From the NCBI GenBank assembly GCA_965659945.1, contig CBFHYJ010000013.1, positions 1 to 34,121 on the forward strand: 34,121 nt of DNA, read 5' to 3'. Of this stretch, positions 15,549 through 22,729 are shown piece by piece. The DNA comes from VMDJ01 sp965659945. Its GTDB lineage: Bacteria; Pseudomonadota; Gammaproteobacteria; Chromatiales; Chromatiaceae. The position numbers and the translations under genes were made by a program. The stretch's first letter is position 1; each line of letters starts with the position of its first letter. The notes under the pieces were generated by a model, which had not been told where the DNA came from, made no database searches, and saw nothing but the letters and a program-made list of their open reading frames with translations.

Positions 15549-15569
15549 TGTGGATAACTCTGTGGGTAA
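15549..15569 (-). promoter_or_regulatory. DnaA boxes downstream of gyrB
   Basis: TGTGGATAA at 15549-15557 is a perfect DnaA box (TTATCCACA on minus). TGTGGGTAA at 15561-15569 has one mismatch, spaced 12 bases away in the same direction. They lie just past the gyrB stop, about 5-6 kb from dnaA. Confidence 0.6.
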
Positions 15570-15580
15570 GCGCTTAGGTT

Positions 15581-17998
15581 TTAGATGTCGATGTTCTCGA
15601 CCATCAAAGCATTCTTCTCGATAAACTCTCGACGAGGCTCCACCAAATCACCCATCAAGGTGGTGAAGATTTCATCTGAGCCAACGGCATCTTCGATACT
15701 CACCTGCAACAATCGACGATTGCTTTGGTCCATGGTGGTTTCCCAAAGTTGTTCTGGGTTCATCTCACCCAAACCTTTATAGCGTTGGATATGTTGACCG
15801 CGTTTTGCTTCATCCATCAACCAAGTTAAAGCTTCTTCAAAACTCTTCACCGGTTGCTGTTTATCGCCACGCATGACATAAGCATCTTCTGCTAAGAAAT
15901 CAATTAACTGATCACTCATCTCGGCAATCTTTTGATAGTCAGCACTATGGAAGAAATCGGTCGGCATTTCCTTCTGATTCGCGATGCCATGTGTCCAACG
16001 TTCAATAACTAATCGTTCTGAATGTTCTTCATCAGCGGCAATGCGCTTCAAGGTGTAATGATCTGATACACCACCTTCAGCTTGCAGACGACCTTCCAAA
16101 TCAGCAATCCATGCATCAAACTTCGTTGCATCTGCCATCAAAGCATCATCAACGCGCGGCATGTATAACAAATGTTGCATCAATTGATCATCAAAGCGCT
16201 TACCTAATCGTCGTTGGATTGCCGAGACCGCCACATAATCTGTCGCCAATGTATCCAATGCACTTTCTGCTAATGCGGGTGCGCCATTGTTTACAAATAA
16301 CTGGGCGCCATCCAATGCAGTTCTTAACAGATAAGCATTCAGTGCTTGATCATCTTTGATGTAAGTTTCTTGCTTACCTTTTTTCACTTTATACAAAGGT
16401 GGTTGAGCAATATAGATATGTCCACGTTCAATTAAAGCTGGCATCTGACGGTAGAAGAAGGTCAAGAGCAAGGTCCGAATGTGTGCACCATCGACATCAG
16501 CGTCGGTCATGATGATGATGCGGTGATAACGTAACTTCTCTACATCAAACTCTTCGCGTCCAATACCGCAACCTAATGCAGTGATCAAAGTGCCAACTTC
16601 TGCAGAAGACAGCATTTTGTCAAAACGCGCTTTTTCTACGTTTAGTATTTTACCTTTGAGTGGCAAGATAGCTTGGGTTCGACGGTCACGACCTTGCTTC
16701 GCTGAGCCGCCCGCAGAATCACCCTCCACCAGGTAAAGCTCTGATAATGAAGGATCTTTTTCCTGACAGTCGGCTAATTTACCTGGCAAACCCGCAACAT
16801 CTAGCACCCCTTTACGGCGTGTCATTTCACGCGCTTTACGTGCCGCCTCTCGAGCACGAGCGGCCTCTATCATTTTGCCAGCAATGTTTTTCGCTTCGGC
16901 TGGATTCTCAACTAAGAACTCTGATAGCTTTTCATTAACCAGTGACTCGACAACCGATTTCACTTCAGACGATACAAGCTTGTCTTTAGTTTGAGAAGAG
17001 AACTTTGGATCAGGCACTTTAACCGACACAATCGCGGTCAATCCTTCACGTGCATCATCGCCTGAGGTCGCGACTTTTTGTTTCTTAGCTAAACCTTCTG
17101 ACTCGATGTAGTTATTCAACGTACGAGTCAATGCTGCACGAAAACCAGCTAAGTGTGTTCCACCATCACGTTGTGGAATGTTGTTCGTAAAGCAATAAAT
17201 GTTTTCTTGGTAAGACTCATTCCACTGCATAGAAACCTCTACGCCAACATCATTTCGCTCTGATGTCATATGGAAAACCGTTTGATTCAACGGTGTCTTG
17301 TTACGGTTTAAGTGTTCAACGAAAGCTTTGATACCGCCTTCATACTCAAACACATCAGCTTTATCTGAACGCTCATCACTCAGTGCAATACGAACGCCTG
17401 AGTTTAGGAAAGACAATTCACGTAAACGCTTTGAGAGAATTTCGTAGTGGAATTCAACGTCAGAGAAGATTGTCTTACTTGGTTTGAAGCGAACTCGCGT
17501 ACCAGTTTTATCAGCATCACCTACTACTGCGAGTGGTTCTTGAGGATCACCTAAACGGTAATGTTGTTGGTGTTTTTTTCCCTCACGGTAAATAGTCAGT
17601 TCCAATTCATCCGATAATGCATTTACAACTGAGACACCGACACCGTGCAAACCACCTGAGACTTTGTAAGAGTTATCGTCAAACTTTCCGCCCGCGTGTA
17701 GCACGGTCAAAATAACTTCTGCTGCAGAGCGACCTTCTTCTTCGTGGATACCTACCGGGATACCACGACCATTATCGGCTACGCTGACAGAACCATCGGT
17801 ATGGATGATGACGGTGATTTCAGTGCAGTGCCCCGCAAGCGCTTCATCAATGGAATTATCGACAACCTCGAACACCATGTGGTGCAAACCGGTGCCGTCA
17901 TCGGTGTCACCAATGTACATACCTGGGCGCTTTCTAACGGCATCCAGTCCCTTAAGAACTTTGATGGAACTCGTATCGTATTGATTACCGTCAGCCAT
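15581..17998 (-). CDS. gyrB: DNA gyrase subunit B
   Basis: 805 residues, the normal length. GyrB supplies the ATPase of the A2B2 gyrase that introduces negative supercoils. GHKL ATPase motifs: EVVDNSIDEALAG, DNGRGIPVGIH and GGLHGVGVSVVNAL. The TOPRIM domain includes YLVEGDSAGGSAKQGRDR and the metal-binding DADVDGAHIRTLLL. A gammaproteobacterial insert of about 170 residues follows the TOPRIM part, and the C-terminus has QRYKGLGEMNPEQLWETTM. GAGAGG lies 9 bases before the ATG. It ends the leftward dnaA-dnaN-recF-gyrB series, 51 bases after recF. Confidence 0.99.
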   Translation of the reverse strand: MADGNQYDTSSIKVLKGLDAVRKRPGMYIGDTDDGTGLHHMVFEVVDNSIDEALAGHCTEITVIIHTDGSVSVADNGRGIPVGIHEEEGRSAAEVILTVLHAGGKFDDNSYKVSGGLHGVGVSVVNALSDELELTIYREGKKHQQHYRLGDPQEPLAVVGDADKTGTRVRFKPSKTIFSDVEFHYEILSKRLRELSFLNSGVRIALSDERSDKADVFEYEGGIKAFVEHLNRNKTPLNQTVFHMTSERNDVGVEVSMQWNESYQENIYCFTNNIPQRDGGTHLAGFRAALTRTLNNYIESEGLAKKQKVATSGDDAREGLTAIVSVKVPDPKFSSQTKDKLVSSEVKSVVESLVNEKLSEFLVENPAEAKNIAGKMIEAARAREAARKAREMTRRKGVLDVAGLPGKLADCQEKDPSLSELYLVEGDSAGGSAKQGRDRRTQAILPLKGKILNVEKARFDKMLSSAEVGTLITALGCGIGREEFDVEKLRYHRIIIMTDADVDGAHIRTLLLTFFYRQMPALIERGHIYIAQPPLYKVKKGKQETYIKDDQALNAYLLRTALDGAQLFVNNGAPALAESALDTLATDYVAVSAIQRRLGKRFDDQLMQHLLYMPRVDDALMADATKFDAWIADLEGRLQAEGGVSDHYTLKRIAADEEHSERLVIERWTHGIANQKEMPTDFFHSADYQKIAEMSDQLIDFLAEDAYVMRGDKQQPVKSFEEALTWLMDEAKRGQHIQRYKGLGEMNPEQLWETTMDQSNRRLLQVSIEDAVGSDEIFTTLMGDLVEPRREFIEKNALMVENIDI

Positions 17999-18049
17999 AG
18001 TTTAGGGCCTCTCATTTAAGACGGTTTATTGTATCTCAAAATCGCATTT

Positions 18050-19114
18050 TTAGTAGCTTTTTATGACGGTTCCACGTGAAACATGAATAGTATTAACTGA
18101 CTGATTTAATTCGGGAATTTCAGCTTCAGTTAAGCTCACAATAATCATTTGTGGATACAAGTCTTTGCCGGCTGAAATAAGACGATTTTTATTCGTCTCA
18201 TCGAGCTCTGCTGGTAGATCATCTATTAATAAAATGCCCGCACTCAAACCTGAATCAATTCGGTAGCGGGTCTGAGCAAAATGCATCGCCGCCACAAGCA
18301 TTTTAAGCTGTCCTCTTGAGAGTTTTCGGCTTGAACGCTTACCTCCCGCCTTAATAACTAAATCTGCCCTGTGAGGGCCTACACTGGTGAATTTGCGCTT
18401 TCGATCGGTTTCTAAGTTCTTTTTCAACGCATCAAGAAACGATAACTCGTCCGACCAACCGCGTTGATATGAGAATTTAACTTCAATATCAAGATTCCAA
18501 TCGTTCAATTGATCTTCTATGTAAGTAATTAATCGCTTTAAGTATAAATACCGTCTTTGTTGAATTTCTGATCCGTATTCGACTAATTGTTGATCCCAAG
18601 TCGTTGCATTCTGATTTTGTTTCAGACTGGCATTTCGCTGATCCAAGGCTCGGTGGTATTTTTGAACAATCGATAAATAATCATGTTCCACGTGAAACAA
18701 TCCATTATCGATAAAGGCTCTTCTTCCTTCTGGCTCGTCAGTAATAAGTCCTTGTGGATCTGGCCCTATCCATTCAATAGGTAAAAGATGAATGATATCA
18801 GAGCGCCGTTTCGCTGTTTCACCATCCAATTTGATGAGGGTGTTTTGATTGTCTTGCTGCAAACCCAAACGATGGTTTTCTCTGCCCTTTCCTAAGAACT
18901 CAGTAAAAAGCTGGTACTGAGTTTGACCATCTTTGATTAAGGGTGAGATTTCTCGATGTCGAAAACTCCGACCTCGAAAAAGTAAGTAAATCGCTTCTAA
19001 TACTGTTGTCTTGCCAGACCCATTGTCACCAACAATTAAATTAAGTCCTGATGTCAGAGCAATATCTGCATCATCAAAACTTCTTAAATTGGATAGGACA
19101 AGTCGTTTCAACAT
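18050..19114 (-). CDS. recF: DNA replication and repair protein RecF
   Basis: 354 residues. RecF is an SMC-like ABC ATPase that with RecO and RecR loads RecA at single-strand gaps. Walker A is GDNGSGKTTVLEA (from residue 29), the ABC signature region is KLSRGQLKMLVAAMHFAQ, and Walker B is ILLIDDLPAELDE. The coding sequence contains two parS-like sites (18068-18083 and 18684-18699). No Shine-Dalgarno precedes the ATG: the bases just upstream are the U tract of a terminator hairpin after dnaN. Expression is therefore expected to be low, as is typical of recF. No alternative start in frame fits. Confidence 0.97.
   Translation of the reverse strand: MLKRLVLSNLRSFDDADIALTSGLNLIVGDNGSGKTTVLEAIYLLFRGRSFRHREISPLIKDGQTQYQLFTEFLGKGRENHRLGLQQDNQNTLIKLDGETAKRRSDIIHLLPIEWIGPDPQGLITDEPEGRRAFIDNGLFHVEHDYLSIVQKYHRALDQRNASLKQNQNATTWDQQLVEYGSEIQQRRYLYLKRLITYIEDQLNDWNLDIEVKFSYQRGWSDELSFLDALKKNLETDRKRKFTSVGPHRADLVIKAGGKRSSRKLSRGQLKMLVAAMHFAQTRYRIDSGLSAGILLIDDLPAELDETNKNRLISAGKDLYPQMIIVSLTEAEIPELNQSVNTIHVSRGTVIKSY
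18068..18083. promoter_or_regulatory. parS-like ParB loading site 1 (inside recF)
   Basis: GGTTCCACGTGAAACA differs from the bacterial parS consensus TGTTTCACGTGAAACA at the first two-arm positions only (G for T at 1, C for T at 5). The core TTCCACGTGAAAC is intact. It lies at the 3' end of recF, close to dnaA, with parAB present in this window. Confidence 0.75.
18684..18699. promoter_or_regulatory. parS-like ParB loading site 2 (inside recF)
   Basis: TGTTCCACGTGAAACA matches parS at 15 of 16 positions (C for T at position 5). It is about 616 bases from the other site and sits in the recF reading frame. ParB spreads from such sites to form the centromere-like complex. Confidence 0.85.
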
Positions 19115-19118
19115 AGGG

Positions 19119-19143
19119 AAAAAAAGGGGCTCAAGGCCCCTTT
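19119..19143 (-). terminator. Rho-independent terminator between dnaN and recF
   Basis: AAAGGGGC (19123-19130) pairs with GCCCCTTT (19136-19143) around a 5-base loop. On minus it is followed by a run of T (A at 19119-19125). It lies between the dnaN stop (19161) and the recF start (19114), ending only 4 bases before recF. Confidence 0.82.
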
Positions 19144-19160
19144 CTCAACTTATTAGACTC

Positions 19161-20261
19161 TTAGAGACGCATTGGCATAATGACGTAACGTGAATCGGAT
19201 GTATCACTTGGGGTTACCAAAGTACTTGAATTAGAATCCACAACAGCAAATGCCACTGTCTCAGTTCCAATAACAGAGAGAACATCCAGCAAATAACCCA
19301 CATTAAAACCTATTGTCATTTCTGGGCCTGTATATTGAATTTCTACCTCTTCCTCTGCTTCATCTTGCTCAGGGTTGTGAGCTTGTAGATGTAAAAGGTT
19401 TTCGGTCAAACGGAAACGAATACCACGGTACTTTTCATTGGACAAAATAGAGGTCCGTGTCAAAGCTTGCTTCAGTATCTCTTTATCTGCAGCAATTGGA
19501 TGTGTTTCACCTTGAGGCATAACGCGCTCGTAATCTGGGAAACGGCCATCAATCAATTTCGATGTGAATGATGTATCACCCATGGTGATTCGTACATGAC
19601 TATTACTAATATCAACTGTGATTTCATCATCACTATCTGTGAGTAAACGACTCAATTCGATAACCGCTTTGCGTGGCAGAATGACCTGCATATCTTTGCT
19701 AACAGACACATTAAAGTCAGCATCACACAAAGCTAAACGGTGCCCATCTGTTGCCACTGTACGTAATTGGCCTGATTTAATTTCAAACAACAATCCGTTT
19801 AAGTAGTAACGAACATCTTGTTGCGCCATGGCAAAGGATGTTTGATCAATAAGACGTTTAAAAACAGATTCTGGACAAGTAAAAGATTCACTCGCTGCCG
19901 AAGGTTCAATGGTTGGATAATCACGAGCAGCCAACATACCCATGCTGTAACGACCACGACCTGATTTCAAAACAACCTTTTCGCCATCAACATCTAATGT
20001 GATATCAGCTCCTTGTGGAAGGGCTTTACAGATATCAATCAGTTTTCGAGCTGGTAATGTGAACTCAATATCAGTTGAGAGTTGTGCAGAAGCAGAGGTG
20101 GTTAACTCAACCTCTAAATCTGTAGCTGTAATATTTAAACGATTATTACTGCCTGTAATCAAAATATTAGCCAAGATAGGGAGCGTTTGACGTCGTTCAA
20201 CCACATTGCCGACCATCAACAATGGCTTCAACAAATCATCTCGATTCGCTTGGATTTTCAT
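19161..20261 (-). CDS. dnaN: DNA polymerase III beta subunit (sliding clamp)
   Basis: 366 residues, exactly the E. coli length. The clamp is a dimeric ring that tethers DNA polymerase III and many repair proteins to DNA. Three clamp domains of about 120 residues each are seen. Signatures: LPILANILI near residue 25-35, ATDLEVEL, ARDYPTIEP, ATDGHRLALCDA, LIDGRFPDYERVMP and the C-terminal YVIMPMRL, which forms part of the peptide-binding pocket. AAGGA lies a few bases before the ATG. It follows dnaA across a 231-base AT-rich gap with DnaA boxes, and a terminator separates it from recF. Confidence 0.99.
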   Translation of the reverse strand: MKIQANRDDLLKPLLMVGNVVERRQTLPILANILITGSNNRLNITATDLEVELTTSASAQLSTDIEFTLPARKLIDICKALPQGADITLDVDGEKVVLKSGRGRYSMGMLAARDYPTIEPSAASESFTCPESVFKRLIDQTSFAMAQQDVRYYLNGLLFEIKSGQLRTVATDGHRLALCDADFNVSVSKDMQVILPRKAVIELSRLLTDSDDEITVDISNSHVRITMGDTSFTSKLIDGRFPDYERVMPQGETHPIAADKEILKQALTRTSILSNEKYRGIRFRLTENLLHLQAHNPEQDEAEEEVEIQYTGPEMTIGFNVGYLLDVLSVIGTETVAFAVVDSNSSTLVTPSDTSDSRYVIMPMRL

Positions 20262-20437
20262 TTTTTCCTTATCCCCTTTTCTTTAAATTAAATAAGTAAT
20301 TTATAGAATTTTATTATTATTTTTAAGCTTGGGTATAACTGCCAAAAATAATAAATTTTCTATAATTTTCAATTACTTAAAATAAAAATGCCGTGATTAA
20401 AAGTGCTCAAATTGTTCTGTGTAGCATGTGTATCAAT

Positions 20438-20446
20438 TGTGGATAA
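20438..20446 (-). promoter_or_regulatory. DnaA box
   Basis: TGTGGATAA, the perfect reverse complement of TTATCCACA, beside the AT-rich stretch between dnaA and dnaN. Confidence 0.75.
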
Positions 20447-20483
20447 CTTATACATTTTTGGTTTTGCTTGTTTTGTTCAAAAG

Positions 20484-20492
20484 TTATCAACA
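20484..20492 (+). promoter_or_regulatory. DnaA box, one mismatch
   Basis: TTATCAACA differs from the consensus at one base. It touches the dnaA stop codon and points opposite to the box at 20438-20446. Confidence 0.5.
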
Positions 20493-21914
20493 TCAGCTAC
20501 TCAGGGTTCTTAACAGGTTGTTAAAATCTTCCGCTACATGGATGTCAGATTCTCGTAATTCAGCAATTTTTCTTGTCGCGTACAACACCGTTGTATGGTC
20601 GCGCCCACCGAAAGAATCGCCAATCTCTGGAAGACTATGATTGGTTAATTCCTTTGCTAACGCCATGGCAATCTGGCGTGGTCGTGCAACAGTACGACTG
20701 CGTTTACTCGACAATAAATCGGAAACACGAATTTTGAAATATTGCGCGACGGTTTTTTGAATATTTTCCAAGGTGATCAATCGAGCTTGTGCATCAATCA
20801 TGTCGCGAAGCGCTTCTTGTGCAAAATCAACTGTCACTGCCCTACCCGTAAATTGTGCATTTGCATTTATACGACGTAATGCGCCTTCTAATTCACGAAT
20901 GTTTGATCGCACATGTTTCGCAATGAAAAAAGCAACTTCACTTGGGAGCTCTAATCGGAATAGCTGCATTGCTTTACTCATTAAGATTGCAACGCGAGTT
21001 TCTAAATCTGGCGGTTCAATTGAGACCGTCAAGCCCCAGCCAAAGCGAGATTTAAGCCTATCCTCAAGACCTTCTACTTCTTTTGGAAAACGATCTGAGG
21101 TCAAAATGATTTGTTGACGGGATTCAAATAAGGCATTGAAAGTATGGAAGAATTCTTCCTGTGAATGTTCTTTACCGGCGAAAAATTGCACATCGTCAAT
21201 CAGTAAAGCATTAACGCTACGCATACGCTTTTTAAATTCATCAATCTTATTGTGCTGCAGCGCTTTAACCATCTCGGCAACAAAACCTTCAGAGTGCATA
21301 TAAAGCACTTTGGCTGCTGGATTGTCACGTTTGATCAGATTACCAACAGCGTGCATAAGGTGCGTTTTACCTAGGCCTACGCCACCATAAATATACAAAG
21401 GGTTATAGGCTTTACCAGGATTCTCACCGACTTGAATGCCTGCAGCACGAGCAAGCTGGTTTGACTTACCTTCAACAAATGAATCAAACGTAAAGTCGAT
21501 ATTGATTGTCTCAGGTTCTTCAATCACGGGCTCAGGAACTGGCTTGTTCGTAGAAATAGGCGCCGATGAGGCAATCACCGGTTGATTGATGGCTTTTGCC
21601 AAACTGCCTATTTCAAGTGTGATTTTGGTTGCTTCTTGATTAGGGACATCTTGGAGATAGCTTTGAAGCAAAGAGAGATAGTTCTTTTTAACCCAATCTA
21701 GAACAAAGGCATTAGGCGCCATAAGGCGAAGATGTAAAGGTTCTTCGTGACATTGCAGGGGACTTATCCACGTGTTGAACTGTTGTTCCGGGATGTCTCG
21801 GCTTAGTCGATCAGCTAATGCAGGCCAAATATTGATGGCGAAAGTCCAAAGTAAAAGAATTATTAGAGTTATTTTAGGGATTAGATGATAACCATAAAAC
21901 AAAGAGTTATCCAC
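20493..21914 (-). CDS. dnaA: Chromosomal replication initiator DnaA (start uncertain)
   Basis: DnaA binds DnaA boxes and opens the origin. Domain I begins near IWPALADRLSRDIPEQQF. The AAA+ domain has Walker A YGGVGLGKTHLMHA, Walker B ALLIDDVQFFAGKE and sensor-type EGLEDRLKSRFGWGL. Domain IV has KRSRTVARPRQIAMAL and the signature GDSFGGRDHTTVLYATRK. The coordinates give the longest frame, opening with GTG at 21914. That GTG is inside a perfect DnaA box and would add about 26 residues, including a hydrophobic stretch (LIILLLWTFAI) foreign to the family. No ATG, GTG or TTG lies where the family starts. An ATC at 21836 (GGA 8 bases upstream) or ATT at 21830 could be non-standard starts, giving about 447 residues. 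Confidence 0.93.
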   Translation of the reverse strand: MDNSLFYGYHLIPKITLIILLLWTFAINIWPALADRLSRDIPEQQFNTWISPLQCHEEPLHLRLMAPNAFVLDWVKKNYLSLLQSYLQDVPNQEATKITLEIGSLAKAINQPVIASSAPISTNKPVPEPVIEEPETINIDFTFDSFVEGKSNQLARAAGIQVGENPGKAYNPLYIYGGVGLGKTHLMHAVGNLIKRDNPAAKVLYMHSEGFVAEMVKALQHNKIDEFKKRMRSVNALLIDDVQFFAGKEHSQEEFFHTFNALFESRQQIILTSDRFPKEVEGLEDRLKSRFGWGLTVSIEPPDLETRVAILMSKAMQLFRLELPSEVAFFIAKHVRSNIRELEGALRRINANAQFTGRAVTVDFAQEALRDMIDAQARLITLENIQKTVAQYFKIRVSDLLSSKRSRTVARPRQIAMALAKELTNHSLPEIGDSFGGRDHTTVLYATRKIAELRESDIHVAEDFNNLLRTLSS

Positions 21915-21915
21915 A
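21907..21915 (+). promoter_or_regulatory. DnaA box overlapping the nominal dnaA start
   Basis: Perfect TTATCCACA upstream of the dnaA coding region. The GTG that opens the longest dnaA frame is part of this box on the other strand. It suggests DnaA autoregulation or origin function. Confidence 0.75.
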
Positions 21916-21969
21916 TTAGAATATTATGACAGCAAGCATTTAACAGTTAGTGTACACTTACTTACTGAT

Positions 21970-21978
21970 TTATCCACA
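21970..21978 (+). promoter_or_regulatory. DnaA box in the dnaA-rpmH gap
   Basis: Perfect TTATCCACA, 63 bases from the box at 21907-21915 in the same direction. The 222-base gap between dnaA and rpmH also holds the rpmH promoter; no ORF is seen in it. Confidence 0.75.
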
Positions 21979-22037
21979 CGGTAACAAGTTCTACGTTAAG
22001 GTGGCTTTGGAAAGGCACTAATTAACAAGCAAAACTT

Positions 22038-22066
22038 TTGACAAATGATGTTGTATACCGTATCTT
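22038..22066 (+). promoter_or_regulatory. Sigma-70 promoter of rpmH-rnpA
   Basis: A perfect -35 TTGACA (22038-22043), a 17-base spacer and -10 TATCTT (22061-22066). It lies 71 bases before the rpmH start. A strong promoter is expected for a ribosomal protein gene. Confidence 0.8.
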
Positions 22067-22136
22067 CTCGCGCCTTTCTAGGTCTAGCAATGCAAGACCC
22101 ATTTCAATTGAATGATTTATCGACGGGAATCCGGTC

Positions 22137-22271
22137 ATGAAACGTACTTTTCAACCAAGTAATTTGAAGCGTGTTCGCACTCACGGTTTCCGTGCGCGTA
22201 TGGCAACTAAATCAGGCCGTAAAATCTTGAATGCACGTCGTGCTAAAGGTCGCGCTCGTTTAGTACCTTAA
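22137..22271 (+). CDS. rpmH: Large ribosomal subunit protein bL34
   Basis: 44 codons starting MKRTFQPSNLKRVRTHGF and ending RARLVP. The sequence is the typical arginine- and lysine-rich bL34, which binds 23S rRNA in the large subunit. It is shorter than most gene finders accept but unmistakable. It is the first gene of the rightward series, has a strong promoter upstream, and is followed 25 bases later by rnpA, the near-universal pair. The first bases downstream of dnaA switch strand here, so dnaA and rpmH are transcribed away from each other. Confidence 0.99.
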   Translation: MKRTFQPSNLKRVRTHGFRARMATKSGRKILNARRAKGRARLVP

Positions 22272-22296
22272 GCCAATTTAAGAGTGGAGGGGCTTG

Positions 22297-22659
22297 ATGT
22301 CCCATCAGTTCACTCTAGACCAACGCTTACTAACATCGGCTGACTTTCAACGGGTATTTGATAACCCGCTGAAGTCGGCCGATTCGTTTTTTACGGTTCT
22401 TGCAAAAAAACGTTCGGAAGGTTGTCATTGTCGATTAGGTTTAGCGATTGCGAAAAAACAACTGAAGAGGGCGGTCGACCGAAATCGCATCAAGCGTCTA
22501 ATCCGAGAAACCTTTCGCCAAGAACCATCATTTGAAGATAAAGCGATCGATATTATTGTGATGACACGACACTCGGTGCGTGCAAAGACAAACGCTGAAC
22601 TTCAACAATCCTTACAACAGTTGTTTGCGCAAGTCCTTTCTAAACTTGATCAAGCATGA
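22297..22659 (+). CDS. rnpA: Ribonuclease P protein component
   Basis: 120 residues from the ATG at 22297. GGAGG at 22286-22290 sits 6 bases upstream, which favours this start over the TTG at 22294. RnpA assists the catalytic RNase P RNA in removing the 5' leader of pre-tRNAs. The RNR signature is clear (KRAVDRNRIKRLIRETFR), following GLAIAKKQ. FTLDQRLLTSADFQRVF is the usual N-terminal region. The RNase P RNA gene is not in this window. Downstream, yidC begins after 70 bases, and the small gene yidD that normally lies between is missing. Confidence 0.98.
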   Translation: MSHQFTLDQRLLTSADFQRVFDNPLKSADSFFTVLAKKRSEGCHCRLGLAIAKKQLKRAVDRNRIKRLIRETFRQEPSFEDKAIDIIVMTRHSVRAKTNAELQQSLQQLFAQVLSKLDQA

Positions 22660-22729
22660 CACTGGGCGACGAGTAGCTTAAACTCGCGAACCATCTTTAA
22701 CAGCAACCAACATCATTAGGCTGTATTCA

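Larger units (their letters stand above)
20262..20492. other. Candidate origin or unwinding region between dnaA and dnaN
   Basis: This gap is strongly AT-rich over 20280-20400, like a DNA-unwinding element. At the dnaA-proximal end it has a perfect DnaA box (20438-20446), a one-mismatch box (20484-20492) and a weaker relative (TGTGTATCA near 20428). Plasmid tests in Pseudomonas have found origin activity next to dnaA, including this interval. It may also hold the dnaN promoter. The alternative site is the dnaA-rpmH gap. Confidence 0.5.

Noticed and set aside
21764..21772. TTATCCACG inside dnaA as a DnaA box
   Set aside because: The last base breaks the consensus and it lies in coding sequence, so it may be chance.
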